DNA of 31,593 bases from Clostridiales bacterium. Its GTDB lineage: Bacteria; Bacillota_E; Sulfobacillia; Sulfobacillales; JAIMBI01. The stretch covers positions 1 through 31,593 of the forward strand of contig DAHVOH010000036.1 in NCBI GenBank assembly GCA_027318915.1, given 5' to 3'. Of the stretch, positions 22,759 through 30,886 are shown piece after piece. The stretch's first letter is position 1. Each line of letters opens with the position of its first letter. The position numbers and the translations under genes are program-made. Below the pieces are notes generated by a model, which was not told the DNA's origin, ran no database searches, and saw only the letters and a list, made by a program, of their open reading frames with translations.

Positions 22759-24369
22759 GTGGCGCAGATGACGGGGGGCGAGGCGGTTGTCGCGACGCTG
22801 CGGGCGTTGGGCATTGACGCGGTCTTTGGGATTCCGAGTGTCCATAACCTGCCCATCGTCGACGCGTTGGGGCGCGAGGCGGACCCTCGCTTTTGGGTCG
22901 TGCGGCATGAGCAGGGAGCGGGCCACATGGCGGACGGCTATGCCCGCGCCACCGGCCGTTTGGCGGTCGCGCTGACCAGCACGGGTCCGGGCGCCGCCAA
23001 CTCGGTGGGCGCCCTTTGGGAGGCGTATCATGCCAATTCCCCGGTTCTGGAGATCACGGGGCAAATCGCCACGCGCTGGCTGGACAAAGGGAAAGGGGCG
23101 CTCCACGAGGTGGACCGCCAGCCCGAGTTTCTGGGCGCCGTGACCAAACAGGTGTATCGGGCCGGGAGTGTCGGGGAGATTCCCGAGCTGGTGGTCGAGG
23201 CGGCCGCCCGCGCGCAGTCCGGGCGGCCGGGACCGACGGCGGTCGAGGTGCCCATCGATTTGCAGTATGAGCAGGGCGCGGTGGAGATTCCGGAGCCGAA
23301 GCCGGTGCGGCGGCGCGCGCCGCGGACCGCCGATGTGGCCGAGGCCGTGCGGTTGATGGGCAGCGCGCGGCGAATCGTCATCTGGGCCGGCGGCGGGGCG
23401 GTGCGCTCCGGGGCGGGCCCCGCCCTCATCCGGCTCGCCGAGACGCTGGGGGCGCCGGTGGTCACCTCCACCAACGGGCGGGGGGCCGTGGATGAGGGCC
23501 ATCCGCTGGTCATCGGCGCCTTCACCAAGAGCCCGGCCGTCCGGTCCTACCTGGAGTCGGCCGACCTCTGGATCGCCGTGGGCACGCGGCTTCGGTACGA
23601 CGCCACCGCCGAGTGGACGATCACGGCGCCCAACGCGCTCATCCATGTCAATATCGATCCCACGGAACGTGACCGCAACTATCGGGCCGCCGTCTACCTG
23701 GCAGCCGACGCCACCGCGGCGGTGGAGGCCCTGCTGGCCGCGTATCCGGGGCCGCTGCGGCCGGCATCGCCCGAGGTGCTCCGGCTGGCGAGCGACACGC
23801 GGGAAGCGGCGTTCGAGCATCTCGGTCCTTGGCGCGAGGTGGCGGAGGCCATCGGCGCGGCGCTGGGCGACACCGGCATCTTGACGTGTGACGCCACCAT
23901 CGCCGCCTATGCGTTCGGCAACCGCGTCATCCCCGTTCGCCATCGGTTTGGCTTTCTGTACCCGACCACCTCGGCGATTGGTCCCGGCTTGCCGCTGGCG
24001 CTCGGCGCGCAGGTGGGAAGGCCGGACCGCCGCGTCATCGCCATCTGCGGCGACGGGGGGTTTCTGCTCGACGTGGGGGATCTGGCCATGGCGGCGCAGT
24101 ATCGGCTGCCGGTGGTGTTCTGCGTCTTCAATGACCATGCCTACGGCATCCTGAAGCGGGCGCAGATGCGAGAATTCGGGCGATTGCACGGCGTCGAGCT
24201 GAACGCGCCCGACTTCATGCAGCTGGCGTCCGCCTTCGGTCTGAAGGGGCTACATGCCGCCACGCCGGCGGAGTTTCGAGAACGTCTGGCGGAGGGACTG
24301 GCCCTGCGGGAGCCGGTGCTGTTGGAAGTGGATGTGGCCGCCATCGGTCCCATCCCCTTGAGCGGTTAG
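22759..24369 (+). CDS. ThDP-dependent enzyme of the acetolactate synthase family
   Basis: A 536-residue thiamine-diphosphate enzyme. The Pyr domain has catalytic Glu51 (VRHEQGAGHMADGYARATG), the middle domain spans ~190-330, and the PP domain carries the ThDP/Mg signature GDGGFLLDVGDLAMA (Gly431-Asp432-Gly433) with Asn458 (FNDHAYG). This fits acetolactate synthase large subunit, but also benzoylformate/2-oxoacid decarboxylases and related carboligases; no regulatory subunit gene (ilvN) follows, so acetolactate synthase for isoleucine/valine synthesis is not assured. GTG 22759 is preferred over GTG 22729 because GGGAGAGGAG is eight bases upstream. Coupling to ilvE suggests a branched-chain or other 2-oxo-acid substrate. 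Confidence 0.87.
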   Translation: MAQMTGGEAVVATLRALGIDAVFGIPSVHNLPIVDALGREADPRFWVVRHEQGAGHMADGYARATGRLAVALTSTGPGAANSVGALWEAYHANSPVLEITGQIATRWLDKGKGALHEVDRQPEFLGAVTKQVYRAGSVGEIPELVVEAAARAQSGRPGPTAVEVPIDLQYEQGAVEIPEPKPVRRRAPRTADVAEAVRLMGSARRIVIWAGGGAVRSGAGPALIRLAETLGAPVVTSTNGRGAVDEGHPLVIGAFTKSPAVRSYLESADLWIAVGTRLRYDATAEWTITAPNALIHVNIDPTERDRNYRAAVYLAADATAAVEALLAAYPGPLRPASPEVLRLASDTREAAFEHLGPWREVAEAIGAALGDTGILTCDATIAAYAFGNRVIPVRHRFGFLYPTTSAIGPGLPLALGAQVGRPDRRVIAICGDGGFLLDVGDLAMAAQYRLPVVFCVFNDHAYGILKRAQMREFGRLHGVELNAPDFMQLASAFGLKGLHAATPAEFRERLAEGLALREPVLLEVDVAAIGPIPLSG

Positions 24370-24708
24370 CCTCGTTCCTTCATTCAGTCCGGAGGGCGAT
24401 GACGCCGGCAGCCGCCCGAATGCCTGCCCCGTCCGAGATACCGGAGTGGTCAGGGCTCTCCTGGTCTCGAAGAGGAGGGCCCTGTGGCCAGGCACCAGAC
24501 CGCATGCCACCCGCGCCGGCGGCGGTGACCCGCTCATCCACCATGCCCCGCCTGCTCAGCGTTGGCCGGAGGTCTCGGTCCTCTCCCATTCTCCGTGCAC
24601 TTTGCGCCATCGGGGTCACGCTTCGCCGAGAGCCGCCGTGATGAGATGGGGAGGGGGAGTTCGCAGCATGCCGGAATCGCCCCGATGCATCAAGAACACG
24701 GACGCGAT
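24370..24708. other. Intergenic region between convergent genes
   Basis: No gene supported. A 10-bp stem with one G-T pair (24453-24462 with 24473-24482) lies about 85 bases after the ThDP gene stop and may act as terminator. Open frames crossing here overlap the minus-strand gene at 24709 in another phase and have Arg/Gly/Pro-rich products. Confidence 0.35.
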
Positions 24709-25173
24709 CTACGTGTCTTGGCGTAGCGCCGCGCGCACGGGATGGTGCACCCCCGCGAGCCGCCCCACCGCGTTCCAAAACATGGGCGTGGAGGCGCGCC
24801 ATTGCTGACGTCCAGAGGGAGTCGTGGTGAGCACGCCGCACGCGCCCGGGGTTGCGCGAACCGTCAGCACCAGCGTCTTGCCTCGGTAAAAGTCCACCCA
24901 ATACAACACCGACAATTGGTTCGCGTGAAGACAGCCCAGCGAGGACAGGGGCGCCATGTGCCGTACAGCTTGGTAGGTGGTTTGAACAAGCAGCGCATCG
25001 GTGATGGTCTTGGGGGGCAAATTGTAAGGTCCCGTTTGCACGGAGCCGGTGCGCCACACCACCAGCCGATTGGGGGTCCCCGAAACGGCGTATAGGTGCC
25101 ATCCGAACAAGATACTCGCCACGCCCAGCACGCCCAGCACGCCAAGAAGCCATCGCCGTAACGGGTGCCGCAT
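24709..25173 (-). CDS. Orphan membrane-anchored or secreted protein
   Basis: A 154-residue protein not recognised as any family. The N terminus has a basic start (MRHPLRRW) and one hydrophobic helix (~9-27, LLGVLGVLGVASILFGW), a signal anchor or uncleaved signal peptide. The rest (~30-154) should be extracytoplasmic, with beta-rich stretches (NQLSVLYWVDFYRGKTLVLTV) and two cysteines (LGCLHA, PGACGV) that could form a disulfide. ATG 25173 is chosen because GGGGAG lies nine bases upstream; a closer ATG at 25182 leaves no spacing. A small inverted repeat GCACA-a-TGTGC (25189-25199) sits at the ribosome site. Residue composition looks like a real gene. Confidence 0.65.
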   Translation of the reverse strand: MRHPLRRWLLGVLGVLGVASILFGWHLYAVSGTPNRLVVWRTGSVQTGPYNLPPKTITDALLVQTTYQAVRHMAPLSSLGCLHANQLSVLYWVDFYRGKTLVLTVRATPGACGVLTTTPSGRQQWRASTPMFWNAVGRLAGVHHPVRAALRQDT

Positions 25174-26409
25174 GGACGTCATCTCCCCGCACAATGTGCC
25201 GGCGGCCGATCTACCGCTCAACCGAGGATACGCTCCACACCCTGGGACGCATCCAGAATAATGTCCACGACGGTGCATCGTGAAGGCCCCGCCAGGGATA
25301 TTCCCAGGATACCGAGGCTCTGTCGCACCGTTCGACCCGCCGAACTCATCGGTCCGCTGGTCATTCCTGTCGCCAATGCTCTGGCCGCCGCCGCTTTCCT
25401 GGTTGAAAACGGCGTCGCACTCGTCCCCAACACACTCTGCGGGACGCTCATCGATCGGAGAGTCTGACGTGGCCAAGGTTTGGCCAGTGCCCGTCGTCTA
25501 GTTTTCCGGACGGTGGTCGGCATACCCGCCGGCGGACCAGACCTCCACGGCAGTGGTGTCGCCGGGGCGCGTGAGCGGACCGTGAAGACCTGCGCAGTAC
25601 CGAGACGCGGTGGTTTCCGTGAGGAAATCCTAGGAAGGTGGGGATTGTGGCACCAGCAGCGCCCTGGCTTGCGCCAGATGGCCTCCCCCCAGCCCTGGTC
25701 AACATGTCGCCATGGGGTCGGAGGGGGCGTCGCCCGGATAATTGCCGTGACCCGGCACCGCGGGCACCGTAGCCTCCGCGATCATCTCACCGAATGGCTC
25801 ATCGCTGTTCTCGGAGCGGGCGGATCACGCTTCGCGCGGCCATCCATCGAGCGGCGCCGCCGCTTAATCTTGTGGGTAAGGGCTTTCGGGCCACGGCGCT
25901 GACCGCGCTGGTCCGGGTGCGGACGCGCTGCATCCCGGCGTTCCGTGAGCGGCGAGCGACCGGTGGGACACGGCGGCGGGCCGGTTGGCGTTCCCGCACT
26001 GCCCGCCGGCGGCTGGCGGCCGATCACCTCCACCCATCCCTGGGAGCGGCTGCATCGCGAAATGGGACGGAAGCCGGCGGGGTCGCATCTTGCCGCCCCG
26101 GGCGGCGAGGCGCCGACGGCCGGGCGCCGTGCGGATGGAACACAGGGATTCGTGGGCGGCCGAAGCCTGTCGTGACTTTCGCCAGGCGTTCATGGCGCAC
26201 CTGGCCTCGTCCTCCCTACCGTCCGGGCCGGGTCGGCACACCCCCGCCATCCCTGCTTTGGCGGTCTCGACGCGCCCTCGCGCTTCACCCCCGTTCTGTA
26301 CGCGAATATCCTGGGTCTCGCGTCATTGGTGCGGAGGGAGCCTCGACTGTTACCCCACCCTCCTGGACGTCACCGTGCGGATTCAGAAATGAAGGGAAGG
26401 CGGAGCGTC
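25174..26409. other. Gene-poor region, about 1.2 kb, with no supported gene
   Basis: Frames on both strands are short, mutually overlapping and rich in Arg, Pro and Gly. A 43-codon frame beginning GTG at 25646, after AGGAAGGTGGGG, and a peptide ending ELIGPLVIPVANALAAAAFLVENGVALVP-like sequence near 25350-25460 are the best candidates, but neither is convincing. The stretch lies beside a broken reductase gene and may hold decayed genes. No transposase, tRNA or terminal repeats were seen. Confidence 0.4.
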
Positions 26410-27140
26410 ATGCGACCAGACGTGGTCATGGTCATGGGCGCCTCGGTGGATGGCCGGATTACCACCGGGCCCGGACGCAATGTGGTGGAGTGGACGGCTT
26501 TGGTCTCGACACGGGGATGCTGCGCCTGATTCGCACCCTGATTGAGAGAAGTCGGTGCGACGGGATGATCTCGGGCAGTGAATCCATCCTGGTCTGGAGC
26601 CGGCACCCTGTTGCGGTGACCGAAGCGCGGGACGCCGGCGAGGTGTCCGAGCTCCCCTGCATCGTCTTTTAAGGGCACGGGCGAATTCAGTGGACGGACA
26701 CCCAGGGCCTTATCGTGGTGACGCGGCAAACCGTGTCTGCGGAATATCGCACGCAACTCCGCGACAAGAGCATCCCCACGGTCTGGGCGGGAACGGGGGA
26801 GTACATCGACATCCCCGATGCGCTGGATCAGTTGGGCGCAGGCGGCTCTCACCGCCTGGCGCTGAACGGCGGGGGCCGTATCAATGGGACTTTTGCCCGG
26901 GCGGGCCTCGTCGACGAGCTCATCCTCGTGTGGGCGCCGATTCTGATCGGCGGGACAACGACCCCGACGCTGGTCGACGCGGCGGATTTGACGTATCCGA
27001 CAGAGATCTCCCCACTCGAACTGCTGACGGCAGAATCTACGGCGGACGGGCTCCTCTGGCCCCATTACCGAGTACAGCGCGACACGACAAACCGTCGTTC
27101 GCCGAGTAGATCGGCCCCGACCGGACGAGCCGGTATTTGA
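26410..27140 (+). pseudogene. Broken RibD C-terminal-type (DHFR-like) reductase gene
   Basis: Read across two lesions, the frame gives ~240 residues of a RibD_C/dihydrofolate-reductase-fold protein: VVMVMGASVDGRITTGPGR at the N terminus, CDGMISGSESILVWS in the middle, and HRLALNGGGRINGTFARAGLVDELILVWAPILIGGTTTPTL at the C terminus, the NADPH-binding and dimer region. The first frame runs to a stop at 26529; homology continues from about 26499 in the frame one base back, indicating loss of one base near 26497-26501. That second frame meets a TAA at 26670-26672, after which the same frame continues as family sequence to 27140. The ATG at 26410 still has a GGCGGAG ribosome site. As written it cannot make a full protein. 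Confidence 0.8.
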
Positions 27141-28005
27141 CCCGGCTCCAGTGCACCAGGGTCCTCCGGCCGATCGTAGAACCGGTCGTGGCGGTGGCCA
27201 CGTGCGCGGAGAATCACGGGATTGGGGCCACCGCTCAGACTGCCCAGGGGCCGTTTTGGGATCACGTTCGAGATGGGCGGTCGATTCCCCGACCTCGCCC
27301 GGGCTTCCCGGATCGCGATTCCGACGCCGGCCGGCGTGCGGGTGGAGCGCTGCCCGCACCAGGCGTCGTCCTCCTGCCGGTCGGGATACCGCGTCCCCGT
27401 CGTCCACTGCTCGGGGATTCTCGAGCAGCCGCGCCCCGGGAGCCGGGTGACGGAGTTTCGGTTCGGGACGATCCGGATGGTGCGCTCCCGTCGGCGGATC
27501 TCTTCGTGAAGGCGTGCCCGGGGGTTCGTCGTCCGGAGGCGCTGGCGGCCGCGCTCCGGCCGCACGGAGGCCTTTTTGGTCCGGTAGGACGCCCCACGGG
27601 CACGGGACCCACAGGGGAATTGACGGATGGACTGTGGGTGGGCACCGATCCGGTTGTGCATCCGAGACCGGCCGCGCATCCCCCCGACGGGGTTTGATGT
27701 GGTGTGATAAGGAGGGGACCGATGAACGTGCACACGCCGGGAGGCGGGAGCCCGGCGACCGGGTCGTGCCGCGGCCGGGCGTGGCTCTGGCTTTTTACGG
27801 GGCGCCGGTTCTGGGGCTCGGCCGTGGATTCACGTCGGCAGCGCCGGCGAAGGGGCGGCGATGGCCCTCTTAACCCGGCGTTCCACCGAGAGCCCGGTCG
27901 CGACGGCCACGTTCCGGGCGGACGGCTCGCCGGGGCGAGATGAACAGGCGATGGAGCGTCGGTGCGGCCGCGCGGGTTCAGGGGAGCACACCGTCGCGCG
28001 GCGGC
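27141..28005. other. Gene-poor region after the reductase pseudogene
   Basis: Frames on both strands are short or Arg/Pro/Gly-rich and none shows a known motif. The only element with a signal is the small ORF at 27722-27943, which has a strong ribosome binding site. Together with 25174-26409 and the pseudogene, it forms a stretch that looks decayed. Confidence 0.4.
27722..27943 (+). CDS. Small ORF with a strong ribosome site, possibly a remnant
   Basis: A 73-codon frame beginning MNVHTPGGGSPATG, preceded by GATAAGGAGGGGACCG, one of the best Shine-Dalgarno matches in the window. After the first ~20 residues there is one Trp/Leu/Phe-rich stretch (RAWLWLFTGRRFWG), then Arg/Gly-rich sequence with no motif. 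The good start followed by poor coding character suggests the 5' end of a gene that has since decayed, or an unusual small protein. Confidence 0.3.
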   Translation: MNVHTPGGGSPATGSCRGRAWLWLFTGRRFWGSAVDSRRQRRRRGGDGPLNPAFHREPGRDGHVPGGRLAGAR

Positions 28006-28551
28006 TCAGCCGGAGGACTGGCCCGGGCCGCATGTCCATCCGGTTTGGAGCAGTTGGCCCGTGCGGGCGTTGACCACCGCCCAAGCCAGCCCGGCCGGGT
28101 TGGGCAGCGGTCCGGCGATTCCCCCGAGACATTGGAACTGGCCGGCCAGCGGGACGAGCCATAAGAGACGCCGCCCAAACACGGGGAGGCCGGGGGCATC
28201 GGCGATGACCAAATAAGCGGGACCGGCCGCGGTGATTTCATCCCCCTGCCCGGACGGCGCGTTGCCGCGGCTGGCCGTCCGAAAGGCCAGCGCCGGGGAC
28301 ACGATGCGGCCGTAGCCCGGAGGGGCCCACGGCCCGGAAGCCGATAGGGCCGCTTCGCTGACGACACGGGCGTGGAGCTCCGCCCAGAGCGTGGTGGCAG
28401 AATGGGGGAGAGAGGCTCGCGGCCATCGGTGCGGGGGGAACGACGGCGAGGGGCCCGGCGGGACCAACCCAATTCCGGCCGCGACCAGCAGGCCGACCGC
28501 GCTGAGCCACGCCCGATGCCACGTGCGGTGAGGAGTGCGTCCCCGCGACAT
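28006..28551 (-). CDS. Orphan secreted or membrane-anchored protein
   Basis: A 181-residue protein with no recognised family. A basic N terminus (MSRGRTPHRTWHRAW) and one hydrophobic segment (~16-33, LSAVGLLVAAGIGLVPP) form a signal peptide or anchor; the remainder is predicted outside the membrane. The C-terminal part (YLVIADAPG, GRRLLWLVPLAG, LAWAVVNARTGQLLQTG) ends in a beta-hairpin-like pattern reminiscent of PepSY-type extracytoplasmic domains, which is only a resemblance. GGAGGG directly precedes ATG 28551. An extended -10 promoter lies about 50 bases upstream. Confidence 0.6.
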   Translation of the reverse strand: MSRGRTPHRTWHRAWLSAVGLLVAAGIGLVPPGPSPSFPPHRWPRASLPHSATTLWAELHARVVSEAALSASGPWAPPGYGRIVSPALAFRTASRGNAPSGQGDEITAAGPAYLVIADAPGLPVFGRRLLWLVPLAGQFQCLGGIAGPLPNPAGLAWAVVNARTGQLLQTGWTCGPGQSSG

Positions 28552-28597
28552 ATGCCCTCCGCCTTGGGGCAACACGATGCTGGATGCTGTCGCCATC

Positions 28598-28606
28598 ATG
28601 ATAGCA
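28598..28606 (-). promoter_or_regulatory. Extended -10 promoter for the orphan secreted protein
   Basis: On the minus strand TGC-TATCAT (28606-28598) matches the extended -10 form TGnTATAAT with one mismatch in the hexamer. No good -35 is seen, as is common for extended -10 promoters. The leader to ATG 28551 would be about 40 bases. Confidence 0.45.
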
Positions 28607-28778
28607 CGGGTCCAAGACGCCGTGTCGGGACCGGCCCGTCGCCCGCGGACCCCTCGGCGGCATTGTCGGGCCGGCGCTTAGGGGCCCGTCGGTTCGGGGC
28701 CCTGTGGATAGGCGGGCGGAACCGGGAAAAGCCTCGACGCGCACGGCCCCCGCTCCCGGATCCCGCCCGGCGATTCGA

Positions 28779-30008
28779 TTAGGGGGCGCCCCAGGCCTGA
28801 TACTCGTTGTCCAGATATTCAATGTTGGCCACGTAGCCCTGGACACCCTGCCCCCAGCTCTGGTCGAACAGCCAGCTCAACGGGGTCGGATAGGAGCTCG
28901 GGCTGCTCTGGTACATGGACGCGGAGGTGTCCACGTTGCCGTAGCCGGAATTGTAGGCGGCCAGCGCCATCGACAAGTCCTCCGAGCCGTAGCCGGTGTA
29001 GTCGCTCAGCAGGGAGGCCAGGATGTGGCAGCCGGTGGTCACGTTGGTGACCGGGTTATACAGTTCATTGGGATCCGTCACCCCGAAATCGGCGGCCGTG
29101 TAGGGCTCGATCTGCATGAGTCCGATGGCGCCGGTGTAGCTGACCACGTTCGCCTGCCCTCCCGATTCCTCCGTGATCACGCCAATCACCAGATAGGGAG
29201 ACAGTCCGTATTGGGCGGCGATCGGCTGCACCAGGGGATATAAGGCGTCAAACAACTGGTGCAGGTTCAGGTAGCCCTGATTGTACTGCGCCAGCAACGC
29301 TTGGATCTGCTGGGTAATTTGGCCCAGGCGCTGGTTCAGCGTGGAGATGCTGTACTGCTCGTTGGCGGCCTGCGAATGCAGGCTCGTCTCGAGCGCCTGC
29401 TGCTGGGAGAGGGCCCCCGCCACCTGGCTGGCGGCCGACTGCGCCTCCGCCTGCAGCATGGACAGGGTGCGCTGCTGCTGCTGCAGCAGGGCTTCCTGGC
29501 GGGCTTGGTTGGTCAAGGTGACCTGGATCTGGTCAACCAGCTGACTGGCCATCTGGGCCAGCTGACCCATGAGCAGGAGGCGGCTGATGAAGTCGGAGAA
29601 AGACGTGGCCCCCAGCACCACATCCAGGTAGCCAACCGAGCCCCGCTCTTCCATGAGACGCACCTGGCTGGTCATGAGGCCAGTTTCGTAGGCCAGGTGG
29701 CGTTTGGTGGCGGCCAGCTCTGTTTCCGTCGCGGCAATCTGCGCGTCGGTGCCGGCAATCTGCGCGTTCAGCGCGGCCACCCGAGCTTCGTCGGCGGCCA
29801 GAGAACCGTTCAGCGCCTGGATGCGGGCGGCGGTTCCATGGAGCGCCGTGGTGGTCTGCCCGTATTGGCTCTTGGTGGCATTCAACTCCTGCTGAAGAAG
29901 CTTCTGCTGCGACTGCAACTGGCTCAACGACGCCGCCCACACCGGGACGGCCAGGACAGCCATCATCCCCGCGGCCAAGGCGCCGATCCACAGCGAGCGA
30001 ACCCGCAA
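28779..30008 (-). CDS. Secreted lytic transglycosylase with PcsB-like coiled coil
   Basis: A 409-residue secreted cell-wall enzyme. Residues 1-25 are a signal peptide (cut near VWA-A). Residues ~26-245 are a long Gln/Ala/Leu coiled coil interrupted by SVGYLDVVLGATSFSDFISR (~124-143), the hallmark of PcsB/CwlO-type N-terminal domains that are controlled by FtsEX in relatives. Residues ~255-405 form an SLT lysozyme-like domain: VITEESGGQANVVS with catalytic Glu281, GAIGLMQIEP, and ALAAYNSGYGNVD. PcsB and CwlO carry CHAP or NlpC/P60 peptidases instead, so this pairs their regulatory coil with a glycan-cleaving domain. The start is TTG 30008, preceded by GGGGTGAT and giving a proper signal peptide. 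Confidence 0.88.
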   Translation of the reverse strand: MRVRSLWIGALAAGMMAVLAVPVWAASLSQLQSQQKLLQQELNATKSQYGQTTTALHGTAARIQALNGSLAADEARVAALNAQIAGTDAQIAATETELAATKRHLAYETGLMTSQVRLMEERGSVGYLDVVLGATSFSDFISRLLLMGQLAQMASQLVDQIQVTLTNQARQEALLQQQQRTLSMLQAEAQSAASQVAGALSQQQALETSLHSQAANEQYSISTLNQRLGQITQQIQALLAQYNQGYLNLHQLFDALYPLVQPIAAQYGLSPYLVIGVITEESGGQANVVSYTGAIGLMQIEPYTAADFGVTDPNELYNPVTNVTTGCHILASLLSDYTGYGSEDLSMALAAYNSGYGNVDTSASMYQSSPSSYPTPLSWLFDQSWGQGVQGYVANIEYLDNEYQAWGAP

Positions 30009-30091
30009 ACCATCACCCCAATGACACTATTCGCGGCCACCCCGCCAGATCCTGTCGGTGGGACCCAGATTCTGCGGGATCGCGCGCATGG

Positions 30092-30691
30092 TCACTCCAA
30101 GAGGCGGGCCCCCGCCGATTGCAGTTCGGCCAAGGCGTCGGCGCCGTCGTGTGGCCGGACGTTCACCGCCCGACAGCCGGCCGGGTCGACGGTGACCCCA
30201 AAGCCCTCTCTCAGCGCATCCAGCGCCGTCGCGCGCACACAGTAGTCGGTGGCCAGGCCCGCGATCACAACGTGCCGGACGCCCTGCTGTCGGAGCCACG
30301 GGGCGAGCGCCTCGCCGCCGTTCACCCGCACGCCTTCAAAACCGCTGTAGGCGTCTCGATCGGGGTCGAATCCCTTGTGAAACACCGCCCCGACCACACG
30401 CAGATCCGGATGAAACGCGGCCCCGGGGGTGTCCTGCACGCAATGCGGCGGCCACGGCCCGCCCCGTTCGCGAAAGGACACGTGAGCCGGGGGATGCCAA
30501 TCGCGGGTATAGACGACGGGGAGCCCGCGGCGCCGGAACCGATCGATCCAGCCGTTGATGACCGGGACGACGGCATCGCCGTCCGGGACGGCCAGGGCGC
30601 CGCCGGGACAGAAGTCGCGCTGCACGTCGACCACAATGAGCGCGGCGGCGTCGTCGACGAGGGGGATGGCGGGGATTGGATCCGAAGGCAT
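30092..30691 (-). CDS. pncA: Nicotinamidase (isochorismatase-like hydrolase)
   Basis: A 199-residue enzyme that hydrolyses nicotinamide to nicotinate for NAD salvage. The catalytic triad is Asp22 (VVDVQRDFCPGGAL), Lys106 (FHKGFDPDRDAYSGF) and Cys151 (AGLATDYCV); the metal site is Asp64, His66 and His70 (RDWHPPAHVSF). The FDPDRDAYSGF segment and metal site distinguish nicotinamidase from other isochorismatase-fold enzymes. GGAGAGGAG precedes ATG 30691, and a strong promoter lies 30 bases further up. The transglycosylase gene follows on the same strand after 83 bases. Confidence 0.93.
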   Translation of the reverse strand: MPSDPIPAIPLVDDAAALIVVDVQRDFCPGGALAVPDGDAVVPVINGWIDRFRRRGLPVVYTRDWHPPAHVSFRERGGPWPPHCVQDTPGAAFHPDLRVVGAVFHKGFDPDRDAYSGFEGVRVNGGEALAPWLRQQGVRHVVIAGLATDYCVRATALDALREGFGVTVDPAGCRAVNVRPHDGADALAELQSAGARLLE

Positions 30692-30727
30692 GGGCCGCTC
30701 CTCTCCGCAGGGACCCGTTTTGGTCCG

Positions 30728-30756
30728 ATCTTAGCCTTCCCGGGCGGGAGTGCCAA
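30728..30756 (-). promoter_or_regulatory. Sigma-A-type promoter of pncA
   Basis: On the minus strand TTGGCA (30756-30751) and TAAGAT (30733-30728) are exactly 17 bases apart. Transcription would start near 30721, giving a leader of about 30 bases. The region is shared with the divergent cysteine-desulfurase-like gene. Confidence 0.7.
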
Positions 30757-30886
30757 GCGGGGGTTGCGCCGGCGGACCAATCCGTTCAGCATGGAGGGGG
30801 AGGCGGCCCGGTCCCCGGGCGCCCAATCCGCATGCGGGCGAGGTTTGGGGTCTCCGGCCGGAGCCGGGGGCCAAAGGAGGAGCACT

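Noticed and set aside
24380..25192. Minus-strand frame of 270 codons overlapping the orphan anchored protein
   Set aside because: It reads the same DNA in another phase; the 24709-25173 frame has a membrane helix, natural composition and a ribosome site, this one does not.
25174..28005. Degenerate insertion sequence or prophage remnant
   Set aside because: No transposase or integrase motif and no terminal inverted or direct repeats could be found by eye.
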